Shown here: piece after piece, positions 1 to 12,768 of the stretch | Position numbering within the stretch: the stretch's first letter is position 1 | Layout: every line of letters begins with the position of its first letter | From: Amoebophrya sp. A120 | Taxonomy: Eukaryota; Sar; Dinophyceae; Syndiniales; Amoebophryaceae | Assembly: GCA_905178155.1 (NCBI GenBank) | Contig: CAJINV010000002.1 | Coordinates: 5,389,709 to 5,453,708, forward strand | DNA length: 64,000 nt | Direction of reading: 5' to 3' | Position numbers and translations under genes: made by a program | Notes under the pieces: generated by a model | Told to the model about the DNA's origin: nothing | What the model saw: the letters and a program-made list of their open reading frames with translations, nothing else | Database searches by the model: none

Positions 1-1072
1 GGATTCGAAGGACGCTTGTCGCTTTAGAATTGGAAAAGAAATAGTGTTTTATGGAAACAAAACAACTCTGTAGCTGCACGCTTCGCCGACTGTCGTGCTT
101 GTGAAGGGGTGTTCGTGCACCTGTCGGTCCTGCACCACCGGATCTTGTCAAGAGCCTTCATGAGGTGTGCGTGACTGTTCTTGTTTTCTCGCGCTTTTGG
201 TACTAGTTCTGAGTTTAAGTAGGCCTTATTGGCGCCTACGTCTAGTACCTCCGGAGTGGTCGGCGTTGCAAATTTTGGCAGAGCTCCATGAATATGATTG
301 ATGAGGACCACTCTACTTCCAGAATCACATTGAGTTAGAGTGCCGGATCCATCGTGGTATTTAATGAGCGAAAAAAATGAGGGATGAACCAAGGGGTCCT
401 CACGACGGGCTGGTGGTGCCTATCGTAGTGCGGCCAAAAAAAGGTGAAAAATGGATTTGTTGTAATTTCTCGCTTGAAGCGCGACAATCAACTACATTGT
501 GATATCAGCCACATGGTACTAGAACTAGTAGCACCACCAAATTCATCCCGCGTCGTTTTCGGTTTGTTGAGTGATTTTACGAGTTTTGATATACTTACAT
601 TCAATCGCAGTGTTGAGAGAGAGATTTTTTTGTTGCCACATCCACTTCTCCGACGAGGCTGCAATTGCTATACGTTTGTCTTGTGAGCGAAGACGTGTGC
701 TGAAAAAGAATTCTTCGAAGGAGATAGATTTTGACTCGAACGACCTGGTGAAAAACATGCAAACATAAAGTTTATGCAACCAGCACCTGTAAATGTAAAT
801 GCACTTGTTGTTTGTGTCGATCGCGTTTTCGTTCTTGTCTTGAATTAGAATCGAACCTCAAAAGATGCAGCACTCCTCTCCCGGACCGCGCTGATTGTCA
901 ACTGATAATATTGAAATAAGCGGTTCTTTGGCGGGGCCCAGCACGACACGAGCGCCAGCACGAAGACGCACTACTTGTTCCGATAACGTCGACAACTGCT
1001 GACGGTTACGCCCAAGAACATTGAAAGCCCTCGTCTTGCTCCTCCCTGTTTGTTCGTGCCGACGTGGTCACC
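1..1072. other. Upstream region without a supported gene
   Basis: No convincing gene is visible. A 122-codon open frame on the minus strand (24-392) has mixed composition and could be an exon of a leftward gene, but it shows no family motif, so I do not call it. The rest is AT-leaning sequence with short chance frames. The last bases before 1073 would contain the promoter and 5' leader of the kinase gene; no TATA-like or other core element stands out. Confidence 0.5.
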
Positions 1073-4000
1073 ATGGAATCTGCCAGTTTCCACGACTTTC
1101 GGATCGTGCAGGAGCTCGGCCGCGGGTCCTTCGGCACGGTGTATAAGGCAAAATGGAACCAAAACCAGCACCCGGGATCCTCCTCCTCGCGCCCGACCAG
1201 CACGCGACCGGGGCCGCCTGGTGGAGACCCCGACGCGCAACCCTTTTTAGTGTTGAAGCGAATTGACTTCAAGCCCTGGCACCAGGAGAAACACCGGCTG
1301 GCGGCGAAAAAAGAGGTGCAGAAGATAGCTGGTTGATGTGCATGTGGATAGGTGGTTTTTTGTTTTCGAAATGAAACTTCGTCTCCTTTTTTCCACATGC
1401 GAGGTAGATTCCAACATTTGTCACGGTCGGGTCGTATCTATCAACAAGACAATGAAATTTCTATTCAGGTCCAGATGCTCGCGAAGGTGCGGCACCCGAA
1501 CATTATTCGGTACTACGGCAGCTTCACGTATAAGGGCGCCCTGTTTATCTGCATGGAGTATGCAAGCTGCGGAGACCTGCACCAGTTCATTCAGAAGCGG
1601 CAGAGGAGGCAGGCGCAGTTGACAGAGGATATCAAATGTAAAAATGTCTGGGTCTGGAAATTTGTAATGCTAAAAGTGAATGGGAGTTCCACCGCAATAC
1701 GGAGCCAAGCATGACAAATTTTTGGGCTCCTATGTGTTGCGTGTTCCGCATGGCAAACTGCGTTTTTGCATGACAGGTAAGAGGACAGCTTTGTGCCCAT
1801 GCATCACAGATTCTTGAGCCATGTCAGACATCCATGACAAACATAGCAATCTTCCAGACCCAGACATTTTTACATTTGACAGAGGACCTGCTTTGGAAAT
1901 TCGGGGACCAGCTCGTCGCTGCGATTGCGTACTAACTACTGATATCAAATGTAAAAATGTCTGGGTCTGGAAGAATGCATGTTTGTCATGCTTGTCTGGC
2001 ATGACTCTTAAATCTGTCATGCACGTTACCCAAGAGCTCAATTTTTCTGTGATGCAGGAACGCAGTTTGTCATGCAGAATAGGCAACACCTAGAAGCTCA
2101 GAAACTTCTCATGCTGAGCCAGCATTTGTGGCCTCATCATGAGACGCCACCCAGCATCACAAGTTTCCAGACCCAGACATTTTTACATTTGATAACTGAG
2201 GACACGACTGAGAATAAAAACTTAAAATATCGAAATCATAAATCAGTTTCCTTTCTTTTGCAGGAGAGAGATATCGTTTTCTCGGGTATCACTCTTGTTT
2301 TTATGCGAGTTGTGATGAAATTTCGTCAATGTCTGAGAAGCGCAAGACATAAAACAAACACTTATTCACATCTTCAACAAACTACAGGCACCTGCATGGC
2401 AATTCCATCATCCACCGGGATTTGAAGCCTTTGAATGTGTTTCTCGCCGAGGGTGACCGCATCAAGGTTGGCGACTTGGGTGTTTCGAAACTGGTAGAGG
2501 AATTCGACCAGAATCACACGCGAGTGGGCACGCCACTGTACCTTGCGCCGGAACAGATCAAGCATCAAGGGTAGGAAACGAAATTTCGGATTTTCCGCTG
2601 GTAGACCAGCGACGATAGCAACATACTAGAGTGAGAACTTCAACTTTGATAATATTGACAGCATGACAGACAGAGACAGTCCTGAGAAGTGCCGAAGTGC
2701 AGAGAAACCGCAATTTCGAGCGTAGTTGAAGATCCATATATACTTATATCCATTGTCCATTTCAAGAATGCAAAAAATTCCTCCGCCTCTTCCATCATCA
2801 GGTACGATTTCAAGGTGGACATTTGGGCTCTGGGTTGCCTGCTCTACCTGCTGACCGCGTTAGAGCCGCCGTTCCACGGGCAGAACCTGATCCAGCTCGG
2901 CAACGACATTGTGCGGAGAAATCCCCGTCCTTTGAGCACCGGCTACAGCCCGGAGTGGCGCACGCTGGTGATGCAACTGCTGACGAAGCGGCCACAGGAG
3001 CGACCAGACATTTTCACGGTGGAAGCCACGCTGCGCGGGTCGCGCGGCATTTTGTCCTCCAACAACGGTGGCAGTGGGGCTGGAGGAAGGACGCGAGGAC
3101 ACCATGGTGGTGCATCGACAACCTCTGGGCAACAAAACAATGGGCAGAATGTTGGTACAGTCTACTTTGAAACAAGCGTCGGCGCGTTTTGACGTTGCAG
3201 TGCTCGTTTTCGTACTAGTACAGAGCACATGACCGCACAGTAGAGCCAGAGGTGCCCTTGTTTTCGTGTCAATTTGAAGATGCATGAACTTGATCATCAT
3301 GATCACACACCCTACGTGAAGATCATCTGCATCAAACTGTAAATAAAGAGCAAGTTGTGCAATGAAAAAAACGCAGTAGACAAATGCTTATATGCTTATT
3401 CAGGTTTTCTCGACCCAGACGGACCGAAGGAGTTTCCCACCTCCGTGCGCCAAGTGAAAGGTCCCATATGACAGTGCACAACGCCGCCCCCTGCTATCCC
3501 TCATTTGCAATGCGAAAATACCAAATCCACATACTGCCTTGAAGCGCAAGTGTCTAGATGAAAAGCTTTGGAACCTCTTCAGAATTACTATGATGAGTGA
3601 GCAGGTTTGTCATGCGGAAGCCAGATATCTGCCCTTGCTTGTGTTGTTGCTCTTGCAGCTCATCGACGTTTACGGCAAGTGTTTAGGGGCCTGGGGGCCC
3701 ACAAGTTGTGCACTTTGATATCCCGGCGGAGTTGCGCAGATGAACAAGCGACCCATGTCTGCCTACGTCAGACCGAGCACCGCGAGGCTGCTGGAGCGGG
3801 AGCAAGCGCAGCAAGAGAATCTGAACCAGCACCAGATGCACAACAACATGCAAGAGAAAAACAAAAATGGCATTCCGACCCTGGTTGGCCACAGTCGGAG
3901 CACCAGCTCGTCTTCCACCACCAGTAAGGATTCTAACAAGAACAATAAACCCAGCAATTTTTACAACAACGGCGAAGGTGGATTTATCGTCAACCATGGA

Positions 4001-6870
4001 GTTGTAGCAGGAGCCGTAGAAAGCAACAGGATTGATCACATCATCGAAGTTGACCAGTATAATAACAACCACTACAACAATCCTCGCCATCAGGCCCCGC
4101 CCGTCCCGCTGGAGCTGGTCAACCAACAAAAAAACAACAAATCCGGTGCAACTTCCACCGCCGCGAGGGCTGGTTCATCCTCTTCTTCAAATCGGGCCGA
4201 CATGAACTACGATGGAGTGCACTTCATACCAGCAGGAGCAGTGCCGGGAGGTACTGTAGGGACAAATAGTACAACCGGAACAAATCAGCAAGTGGGCGTA
4301 GGTCCTCCTGGTGGAACCTATTCACAAAATCCGCACTTTGTAGTTGGCTCCTCCTCTTCCGCACAACACCACCCTCAACAAAGGAACAACCCGACGCCTA
4401 CAGCGGCAAACCCTGCACAGGTGCAGATCACGTCAGGTGCGGCTCCTCCTGGGGAGATGAGAAGTCAAAACCAAAACCTTCGCCCGCTCTCCGCACCGCA
4501 AATCTACACGCGGAGAAGTAACAACAAGAATAGCAACAATCCCATTCAGCACATGCAGATGATGGCGAACGTGCAGCAGGGCGGCAGTTCGAGCAGCACT
4601 GCGAGATTTAATGCTGCTGGTGGGGCAACATCGTCTTCTAGCGTGAAGATCATGAATCGCCCCATTTCGGCGACGACTCAACAAGTGCAGCAACAGTACA
4701 ACGACGTGAATGACACGATAGACAATACGACGGCGCAGATAATTATTGACGACGACGACGGAAATGTAGACGACGATATAGAAACCGCGGTTGCAATATG
4801 TCATGTGAAATCGCTTGCGCCCTTTGATGGTTGCTGCAGAGTCGTGTATAATGCAAAATATAGCTGCACCTCGTCAATCAAAATCAAATTCAGTATCAAT
4901 ATGTAAACGGGCAAAGAATTATGTGTTGAACTCAATTTTTCCTTTATTTCGCTAAGAAGTGAATGCCAGGTCGAGTGCGGATGCGATTTCCCCAGGTGGA
5001 TATGCAAATCACCACGCGCGGGTGCTAGGCGGTGGAAGTAAAAGCGAGGGTTTGACACAGACAACCTCGCAGGCCAGGTCACGGTCAAATTCTCAGTCGC
5101 ATCGAATCATCAAGATCCCGGCAAAATTTGGCGGAGGCGGTAGTGGTACTGCTGCAGATGTACTTGGTGTTGATCAGCAATGGAACGGTCTTGCGGAGGG
5201 TGGAGAGCCACCCGACCGCTTTGGAGAAGGAGCGCAAATAACTAGTACAGGAGCTTCAGGTCATCGTAATATTACACAGAAGCGACTGTCTGGTGTGAGC
5301 ACTGCAGCAAGCGCAAGCACCACCGCGACGACCAATGCCGCTAGTATGGTGCAGATGATGCAACAACATCAAGAACAGCCCTACGGGACGAGGATGGCCA
5401 ATGCGAAAATCAACCACGACCCAACGGCGTCATATAGCACCACGGCGGAGCAGACCAGAAATGATGCGTTCTTTACGACCACCGCGGAACAAACATCCGG
5501 AGGAATCGGAGCAACTGGTGCGCGGTCGCAGAAGTATCCGGCTGGTGGGAGTTGGAACAACCAGCAAAATCACGATCCTGCTTCATCCCACAAGAACCGT
5601 GGTAGAGACCATCAACATGATGGAAGTGGTAGTTTTTACAACAGCAATATCGCGGCCGAGGAAGCAGCTCCACTTAATTCGTTTTCGCAACAGGAACTGA
5701 TAGAGTCGGGAAAAAACATGGATTTGGCCGCGCGACACATCAAACAGCAATACGCCCTGTATAACCAGTCGTATCAAATGCAAAAGTGTCTGGGTCTGGA
5801 AGAATGCGAGTTTGTCATGCTTGCCTGGCATGACTCGAAAATCTGTGTTGCATAGGCACGAAAAGGCCCTCTTACCTGTCATGCAAAAACGCAGCTTGCC
5901 ATGGGGAATACGTAAGACATGGCAGCCAAAAAATTTGTCATGCATAACTGCGTATTCCAGTGCGTCTATCATTCACTTTTAGCATTACAAGTTTCCAGAC
6001 CCAGACATGTTTGCAATCCATAAGTCGAACGCGGCGATAAGAAGTGCTGCAGGCGATGACGTCCAGCAGTATGGTCATGCAGACGATCATTCCCGTGGAA
6101 CTACAACTTCTAGAGGCCGCCCCCCAGACCCTCGCGCCGTAAAGACCACGACAGCACCGGGCGGAGGTTCCTCTTGTAGCAACGCAGACGGCCAACAACA
6201 TATCAGTTCCCAGCAGCCACAGATGGTTGCAGCCCAGCATGTGCCGGTGAAAAGGTTGACGCAAAGTCAGCACCTGCCGACGGGCGGAAGTGGATCATCT
6301 TCTGCCTCCAGGTCGCGCAGTCTGAACAGGAACGGCATTTACGAACAAGAAGACGTCGACTACATGCGCAGCTCCTCTGGTGGCGTGGCAGGAACTACAG
6401 GACAAGTACATGGTGCTGGACAAGTACAACCTCCAGAGGTACAAGCTGTCTCTGCTAGCACATCCGGACCACAGATAGTACCAGCGAACAAAGTTTTTTC
6501 ACGCTCCACCACGTCGTCGGCTGCTCCTGCTGCACACCAGCTGCACCAACAAGTCAACATGTCGCGTCCCTCGAGCGCAGCCGTCGCGGTGGAGGTAAAG
6601 GCACCACGCACGATGACCCGACCGTACGCGAACAGACCCCGGACCGCGGGGTGCAGTCGGAGTGCGGCTGCTGCTGGAAGCACGAACGGGGGCGGGTTTC
6701 TTGCAGACCTGGCGCATCACCAAGTAGGTGGCTCCTCCTCTGCGTCAGGTGTACAGAAACCCATGCACCTATTCGGCGCACAGCCGGTCTTCAACGACGG
6801 CGCCGTTGTAAACAAGGCGGGGACGGCGAACAAGGCCAAAGTCCGGATTAGCGTGCATGATCTAGCTTGA
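1073..6870 (+). CDS. NEK-like serine/threonine protein kinase with long disordered tail
   Basis: Eight exons give about 1234 aa: 1073-1315, 1469-1629, 1887-1928, 2388-2570, 2802-3154, 3732-4799, 4960-5771 and 6028-6870 (sum divisible by 3). The ATG at 1073 has a good context (CACCATGG). The kinase domain covers exons 1-5: glycine loop ELGRGSFGTVYKA, lysine in VLKRI, catalytic HRDLKPLN, GDLGVSK in place of DFG, GTPLYLAPE and DIWALGC. The DLGVSK and GTPxYLxPE pattern fits NIMA-related kinases of protists. A roughly 25-residue insert sits between the glycine loop and the lysine. Introns 1, 3, 4, 5 and 6 can be read as GT-AG; introns 2 and 7 are introners. The tail (exons 6-8) is rich in N, Q, S and G and repeats an RPxSA motif. 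Exon 5 could instead end at a stop at 3192, making 3740-6870 a separate gene; the join 3154/3732 is inferred from frame and GT-AG only. Confidence 0.8.
1630..1886 (+). mobile_element. Introner family 1, copy A (kinase intron 2)
   Basis: This 257-nt intron starts with the family-1 TIR (ATGTCTGGGTCTGGAA near 1645) and ends with its inverse (TTCCAGACCCAGACAT near 1853-1868). It is flanked by the 11-bp direct repeat TTGACAGAGGA (1619-1629 and 1876-1886). Keeping one copy of the repeat gives an in-frame kinase join (QLTED followed by LLWKF). No choice of boundary within the repeat gives GT-AG. It looks like a non-autonomous, MITE-like insertion that acts as an intron. Confidence 0.85.
1944..2193 (+). 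mobile_element. Introner family 1, copy B, nested in a GT-AG intron
   Basis: The TIRs match copy A at both ends (5' from 1944, 3' to 2193). The copy lies inside a larger intron (1929-2387) that can be spliced as GT-AG, with the insertion starting 15 nt after the donor. ACTGA-like sequence on both sides may be the duplicated target. Here the element did not create the intron but landed in, or was later extended into, a conventional one. Confidence 0.75.
5772..6027 (+). mobile_element. Introner family 1, copy C (kinase-tail intron 7)
   Basis: The 5' TIR begins at 5773 (a variant with GCAAAAGTGTCTGGGTCTGG). The 3' TIR ends near 6020 and is partly mutated. The target AGTCG is duplicated at 5767-5771 and 6023-6027. 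Keeping one copy joins NQS to NAAIRS in frame. The intron is 256 nt and has no GT-AG boundary. Confidence 0.83.
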
Positions 6871-8583
6871 CGATGCGGTCGTGCTTGTTGGGATTCAATA
6901 TTGCCAACGATCCCGCGGAGGATAAGTATTCGAGTCCAGGGAACGCAGTAGATGAAATGAAATGCCAATGGAAGCTCAAACCAAAAACTAACAGGTAGCT
7001 GAAGTTTGGAAAATTGCAAAATGAAAATGTTGACACAGAGATACTTAGATGTACACGACGAACAGAAGGAGAGCTGTCTACTCTACATGTCGGCGCGCTC
7101 TCGTGTTTGCTGCAGATCAAATAAAAATGCAACTTTTTATCGTTGGGCTTCTCCTCTCGATGCTCTTTGCTCTCTAACGCTGGTGCTCCAGCACCACTGT
7201 CACTTTTACTATGTATGCTTATGCGGGTACAAAATAAAATGCTTTTTCTCTTTGTAGGAATTGAATGGTCAAACCTTTTTATAGTTTTCAGTAGTCTACA
7301 ACTTTCCAGTTGGTCTATAAGCGGAATGGATTCAAAAAAAGGAACTTTACTCTACCTCTCCCGAGATCCTGATGAAGAACAATTGATGAGCCAGCATTTG
7401 CGACGAAGTAGCTGAGAATAAAGTGTCAGTTCCACAACCAACTCGTGTGAACGTTGCATTTCGCTTCTTCCTGTCTTTCCCTTTCAGCATCTGCAATAGT
7501 AAGGTTGTTGCACTTGTTCGTTGCGAACTGCATGTGGTAGTCCTCCTCTCTTGGAAAAATGCAGTGGGGGATCAGGAAATTGCGGAGATTGTCACGAAAA
7601 CGGAAATATCAAACATTCTTCCGAAGGTAGATGTTGTACACGGCCTTGATGAAGCAATGACGAGCATCAAAAAGATGAAGTTCCTTGCTCGATGTGACAC
7701 AGTTAAAGATAAGACAGATTTTGTCTTACAACGGACCATCGAAGGACCGACGTATTTCTTCACGTAAAGTACTCTGCTCGCTATGAAGATCATGACAAGT
7801 GGATGAACTGGTACTGGAACCGAAGAGAACACTGCAAAAGATCCGGAAGGAGTAGATGATGATCTTCAACTAGAAGACTACCTCCTTTCTTCGCACGATC
7901 GATCTAATAGAAGTAGTAAGTAGAAGACTTTCAAACTCTCCGGCGACGAAGATGAAAGTACGGCACGATCGGATTACTGCATGTGCAGCCTTCCTCTTGT
8001 CGACGAAAAATTTTCGTAAATATGCATCGGATAAAAATAAATATAGTTCATCTACATCTACTACACCACGACGTAATCGTAATCTATTAGCGCAACACCG
8101 ATCCAACTTTTAACCGGTGCCCAGTACCGTTTCATGAAAAAGGAAGATACACGAATGATTTTGATTTACTTAGTCTTGAGTGCGATTTTCATTTTTCCTT
8201 TTCGTTTTCTTCTTCCAGCGACAGACGTTTTTCCCTCATACAAAGACCGACGACATGATTTTTTCCTGAACTACGCGAAGCTCCTGGTAGTCTTTTCCAT
8301 CTGTTTACCTATTATTCACCCGAATTTCCTCATAGAAAGTAGACCGCCCCTGTTTCCTACTTGTTATGACATCGATACCGTGAAGAAAGAAAAGCGCCCG
8401 TGTTGCCTGATTTACACCCATAACCGTATAATTTTGATGTATACAAAATCACGAGCGATCCTTGCTCATTGAGCAGTTGCACCAAAACTTTTTGGACCAG
8501 TAGCGCATTTTCCATCTCTACTCCTACTTCGCTGTCAGGAAGACGCGTGGTTTCGTCGACTTCTAACCGCCCCGCCACTGAAG
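6871..8583. other. Intergenic region, kinase to GLE1
   Basis: This 1.7-kb stretch has no supported gene. A 114-codon + frame at 7423-7767 has a plausible amphipathic second half but no start context, neighbour or family that I recognise. Other frames are short. The region is AT-richer than the flanking exons. GLE1 begins at 8584 after a short CT-rich leader. Confidence 0.5.
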
Positions 8584-11500
8584 ATGAAAATGCCCCCGCA
8601 AAAGAACCACAAAGCTCCTTTATTCCCGGCTGGTGCCCACCCGCCGACGCCGACCAAGGAGCAGCAACTGCGGCGGCTGTACTTCCAGAAAGACTTGGAA
8701 TTTCGCGAACTGCGGGAACAGGAGTTGCGCGACAATATTCTGAAGGACTATGTGCCTTTAAACGAGCCGAAACTATTCGCGGAACAAATTAAGGGTCAAA
8801 ATCATCCCCACCAGAACCGTCATTCTAATTCCTTCACCCGCGAGGGCGGGGGTGTTGGAGCGAACACCCGGCACACGACCGGCGGAACGCAAACCTTCGG
8901 GCTGCGCCCCGAAGACTTGCAGGCCTGGTTCGTCGACGACGAGGGAGTGGCAGCGGCCGAGGTAGGTACTAGAGAACAGGACAATCATGATGTGTTCTCG
9001 CCCGATGAAAGAGTAGTGGCTCGTAGACCACCCGCCGCGAGAGAACCTCAAGTCCGGATGAACAATGGGCTGCAACAAGAACAACCTCACGGAGAAGATC
9101 TCGGACGTGGTCCGCTACTTGATTTTGGCACAGCTAGCGCAACGTCCCGCGTGTTTTCCCCGACGCCATACAAGTTTGGGAAAGAAGACGGACCAGCAGA
9201 CGGTGACCCATTCGACGTGGGCCGGTTTTCAAGTCTGAACATCGACGGGGAAATGCAGCAGACGAATCCCGGAGAAGGAGGCCGGTATAGCAACAACGTA
9301 AATGGCAAGCAGGACGCAGATGACCACGACTCCGAGGAACCCTCGTTCTTTCTGCACGGGAAATCCCTGCTAAAGTCTGCAATGGACGACAGCTCTGTAC
9401 TGTTGGAACGACCTGGAGGAGGAGACCAGGTAGTTGGCAACGGGATTTTGACTCAACATCCCAAAGTGGACGCGGGCGGCTCGTTATTTCCGCCACACGA
9501 TTTTCACGATGGAGGTGCAGGACAGCCGATCCCGACAGGAACGGCACCTGGCGCTGGTTTTACTACGCAAGAGCAGCATGGAAGAGGTCAACTACTTCCC
9601 CAGTACCTCCAGGACAGCGGGGCTTTGTTCTCGCAAAATGGGATATTAAGTCATGTCCCTCCGGCGCAAAACAACGGTCTTCAGCAACGGCTGCTATTCC
9701 AGGACGGCGGCAGCGTGTCTTCTTCCACCATGCGCAAAACCCGGGCGGACCGCCTCCGGGCCCGGAATCGCGACTTCTCTTCGCGAACGGCTGGTGTTGG
9801 TACAATCGACGAGGAAGTTCTTCTTGACGAAGGGCTGATGAAGCAGCATCAAGAGGATGAACAAGACGGAACAAAGCGTCACCTCGAAGCTGACCAAACG
9901 GCCCGTCAGTCACCCTTCAAAGCTAATAATGCACAACAACTACCCGGAACATCAAGATCAGCATCCTCCTCCCCGCAACGAGGAGAGAACCCTCCTCGGC
10001 ACCCCCTCCGTTCCCCCGAGCAGGAGAGGGAAAAGCGCCGGCGCGAGGAGCTGAACCTCGCACGCTGTCGGCAGATGCTGGGCTTCGAAAACCTCTGTGT
10101 CATGGTGGAAACGAGGGCGGTAGAACAAAATATCAAAGCCGCTACTCTCCCTTTTTCCTCAGCTGCAGCAGACCCAAACGTCGGCAACAACTCCGGGCCG
10201 TCATCCACCTCTGGCACCAGCTGCACAAGCGACAGAGCCCAGCAGGAGCGGGCGAAGCAGCGGGAGATCAGCCGGATCGCGCAGGAGGCGCAATCCTACC
10301 ACCAACAGCTTCTGGCGGAGTCGGACCGCGTGTTTCGGCAGGCCATGGCGGAGATCCAGGCGATCGAGAAGCAGGAAATGGAACGAAAACGGCTGGAAAA
10401 GGCGGAGCGGGAAAGAGTCGAAAAGATGGAACTGGACCGGCAGCGACAGGTGCGAGAGGAAGAGGAACGGAAGAGACGAGAACTGATAGAGCAACAGAAG
10501 CAACTGGAACTGCAGCAGCAAGCCGCCGCGCAGGCAGAGCAGGACCGGCTGGAAAAGGCCCGCGCTGCTGCGGCCGAGGAAGAGAAGCGACAGGTGGAAG
10601 CCGAGAAAATCGCAGCGCAGCAGAAGGAAGAGCAAGAGCGGATGAAAATGAAGGAACAGCAGGAACAATTGCAGCAAGCAAATGCTGCACAACTAGCACA
10701 GCAGCAACAGCAGGCTAGTTCTACTGCTGCGCCGGGTACAACAAGTAAGAGTGCCACAACAGGTTCTTCCAGCCCTGGCAGCACGACCACCGCGTTTCTG
10801 CAGCAGCTGGCGCAGCAGGCGAAACAGCAGGAAAAGTCCCTGGAGGAGTTCAACACGAGCAAGGAGAAAGACATCCGCCAGCGACGCGTGAACCTGAAAA
10901 AAGCCATCAACACGAAGATCGGGCAGGTGTCGCACCAGGCGCCGACCACTATCCACTGAAAAGGTGTTTGGGTCTGGAAGAGTGCAAGATTTGTACATGC
11001 ATCTCGTCGTGATTCGACCATCACCAGTTCCCGCAGATGGTCTGGAAAAATGAACACAGAAGATCATGCATCACAGGTTTTGCGAGACCTTTCGCCTTCG
11101 TCTTGTTTGTCCTGGCAAGAAATGGGCACCAACTTTTACCGTAGTTCATGCATACACAGATTTTTTTGTGATCGAGTCTTCACATGACGTTCCATACCCA
11201 ACCACATTTGTAATGCATAACTGCCGTTGCCTGCCAAAAGGCGCTGAAGGAGCTGATTGAACTCTCCAGGTCCTCCGAAAATCCGACTTTCACGGAGTAC
11301 ACCCGGTGGCGCATTTCCGACGCGCTGTGCGAGCAGTGGTCTAACATTCCCCCCGCGGAAAGCCGGCTCGCGTGGCCCTTTTGCTACGTGATTGTGTTTT
11401 TGATCCGGAAGCTGCCAAAGCACGAGTTCCGGGATAGCTTCCTGGGAATGATCCACCACCGCTGCCCGCTGTCCATTCCCGATCTCACCGTCGCGGACAA

Positions 11501-12213
11501 GCAGGCCGCGGAAGAGGGCGAGGGCGAACAGGAGTTTTTCAACCGCCAAACGAATCTGCTGCGGTTTTACCTCGGATCGCTCGTGCTGGCGAAGGACGCC
11601 AACCGGTTGTGGGAGTACGTGGCCGCGTTGCTCAACTCCAGAATCCCCGCGGACAGCAGCTGCCGCTTCGTGCCCTTCGCGCTGTTTTGCTTCCTCGAGA
11701 TGGCGGGCATGTTCATGCGGCAACGCTTTGGACACAGCTTCCTCAAGATCACGCAGTACGTCTTGCTTCTGATTGAAGATGAAGAGTGCATAATCAGCAT
11801 TTTAGAAATCTTTGTTGTTTCCATCCTTGCTTTTTTACTTTGCAGTTCTTTCGCTCAACAGTTGGATTTCATTGCACCTTTTAACGGGCCTTCCCCTTCG
11901 CCTTGTTTCTCGCACGACTGGTGTTGTGAAGCGGCTGACTATTTTTGCTTCAGTATCAACTTTTCGCCCACTTACATCGTTTTGCACCTTGCCGTATATC
12001 ATTATCATGGTCATGATTCTCAGGTACATCCGCAGCACTTGGATCCCGCATTGCAAGGAGATTCTCGGCCAAGGGCGCGATCCGGCGCCGATCACAGCCA
12101 AACTCACGGTGATCACTAGCTGGATTGACGGGCTGCTGAAGGGGGAAGACAAAACGCCGGACGGCATGCAGCTCCAGGCACACGGAGAGAGCGAAATTCG
12201 CAACGACATATGA
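8584..12213 (+). CDS. GLE1: GLE1-like mRNA export factor
   Basis: Three exons give about 1015 aa: 8584-10926, 11241-11755 and 12024-12213 (3048 nt). In known systems GLE1 sits at the cytoplasmic face of the nuclear pore and, with inositol hexakisphosphate, activates the DEAD-box ATPase Dbp5/DDX19 to release mRNPs. The first about 550 residues are low-complexity. A long charged coiled coil follows (roughly residues 550-710, rich in E, R, K and Q). The C-terminal GLE1 fold starts around residue 760, with helical blocks around FCYVIVFLIRKLPKHEF, HHRCPLSIPDL and FALFCFLEMAGMFMRQRFG whose order and spacing follow the family. Both introns can be read as GT-AG. The frame runs into a stop at 10959 only if intron 1 is retained. 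Vertebrate GLE1 is about 700 aa; the extra length is the N-terminal tail. Confidence 0.82.
10963..11212 (+). mobile_element. Degenerate family-1 introner inside GLE1 intron 1
   Basis: The left edge keeps TTTGGGTCTGGAAGA (from 10967). The right edge keeps only a worn inverse (GTTCCATACCCAACCACATT, near 11190-11210). AAAAGG occurs on both sides (10960-10965 and 11236-11241) and may be the old target. The surrounding intron (10927-11240) can be spliced as GT-AG. I read this as a decayed introner. Confidence 0.6.
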
Positions 12214-12768
12214 TAGGGATAGATACAAGTGATCGCATCCATGTACTTTCGACAAGTTCTTTTTTCTTGACTCTTCTCCCTCTTGTACCTCGTTTTATTC
12301 CCCACGACATGAATGACGAACTTCAACTTTGACTTTCAGATTCACTGCCAAGCAAAAGATGAAAAAGACGACGCCTATGTATCTATTTTTTGTGTGGATC
12401 GAACAGCTACGAGCTACAACGCGAAGCGACCAAAAATACCAAATTTATCGAAAAGTGCGACGCGCAGACTTTGCCCCCAGCATCAAGGATATTCTTCATT
12501 TTCATGATGCAAAATGATCAATCCCAGAAGCAGAACCAGATCCCGTTGCAACATACCATGCAAATAATGTTGGTGTACTTACTACGATAATTCACGATCT
12601 TGATTCGTGTATCCGGTCACTTGTAGTTCTTCTCGTCGCAGCTGTGATGGAGGACATGAAAGGTCAAAAATCAGCATCAGGACACGCGTCTTTTCGTCGT
12701 TTCTATCCTCTTCCATTTCGTGCAGTATCCCTTGAGGTTTTTTCTTCCATTCTCTGCGGACGAGCGTG
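12214..12768. other. Short intergenic region
   Basis: About 550 bases between GLE1 and the next gene. Overlapping short + frames around 12313-12590 have no family features. I see no RNA gene or repeat. Confidence 0.5.

Noticed and set aside
3155-3731. Gene boundary between the kinase domain and the disordered tail
   Set aside because: A stop at 3192 and an ATG at 3740 would allow two genes, but a GT-AG intron keeps the frame and the summed exons stay divisible by three; the single-gene model is preferred, not proven.
7423-7767. 114-codon + frame between the kinase and GLE1
   Set aside because: No recognisable domain and no good start; could be an exon, but the evidence is too thin to call a gene.
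10296-11057. 253-codon Cys/Ser-rich frame on the minus strand
   Set aside because: It is the antisense of the GLE1 coiled coil (CAG/GAG-rich codons read backwards) and has no family features.
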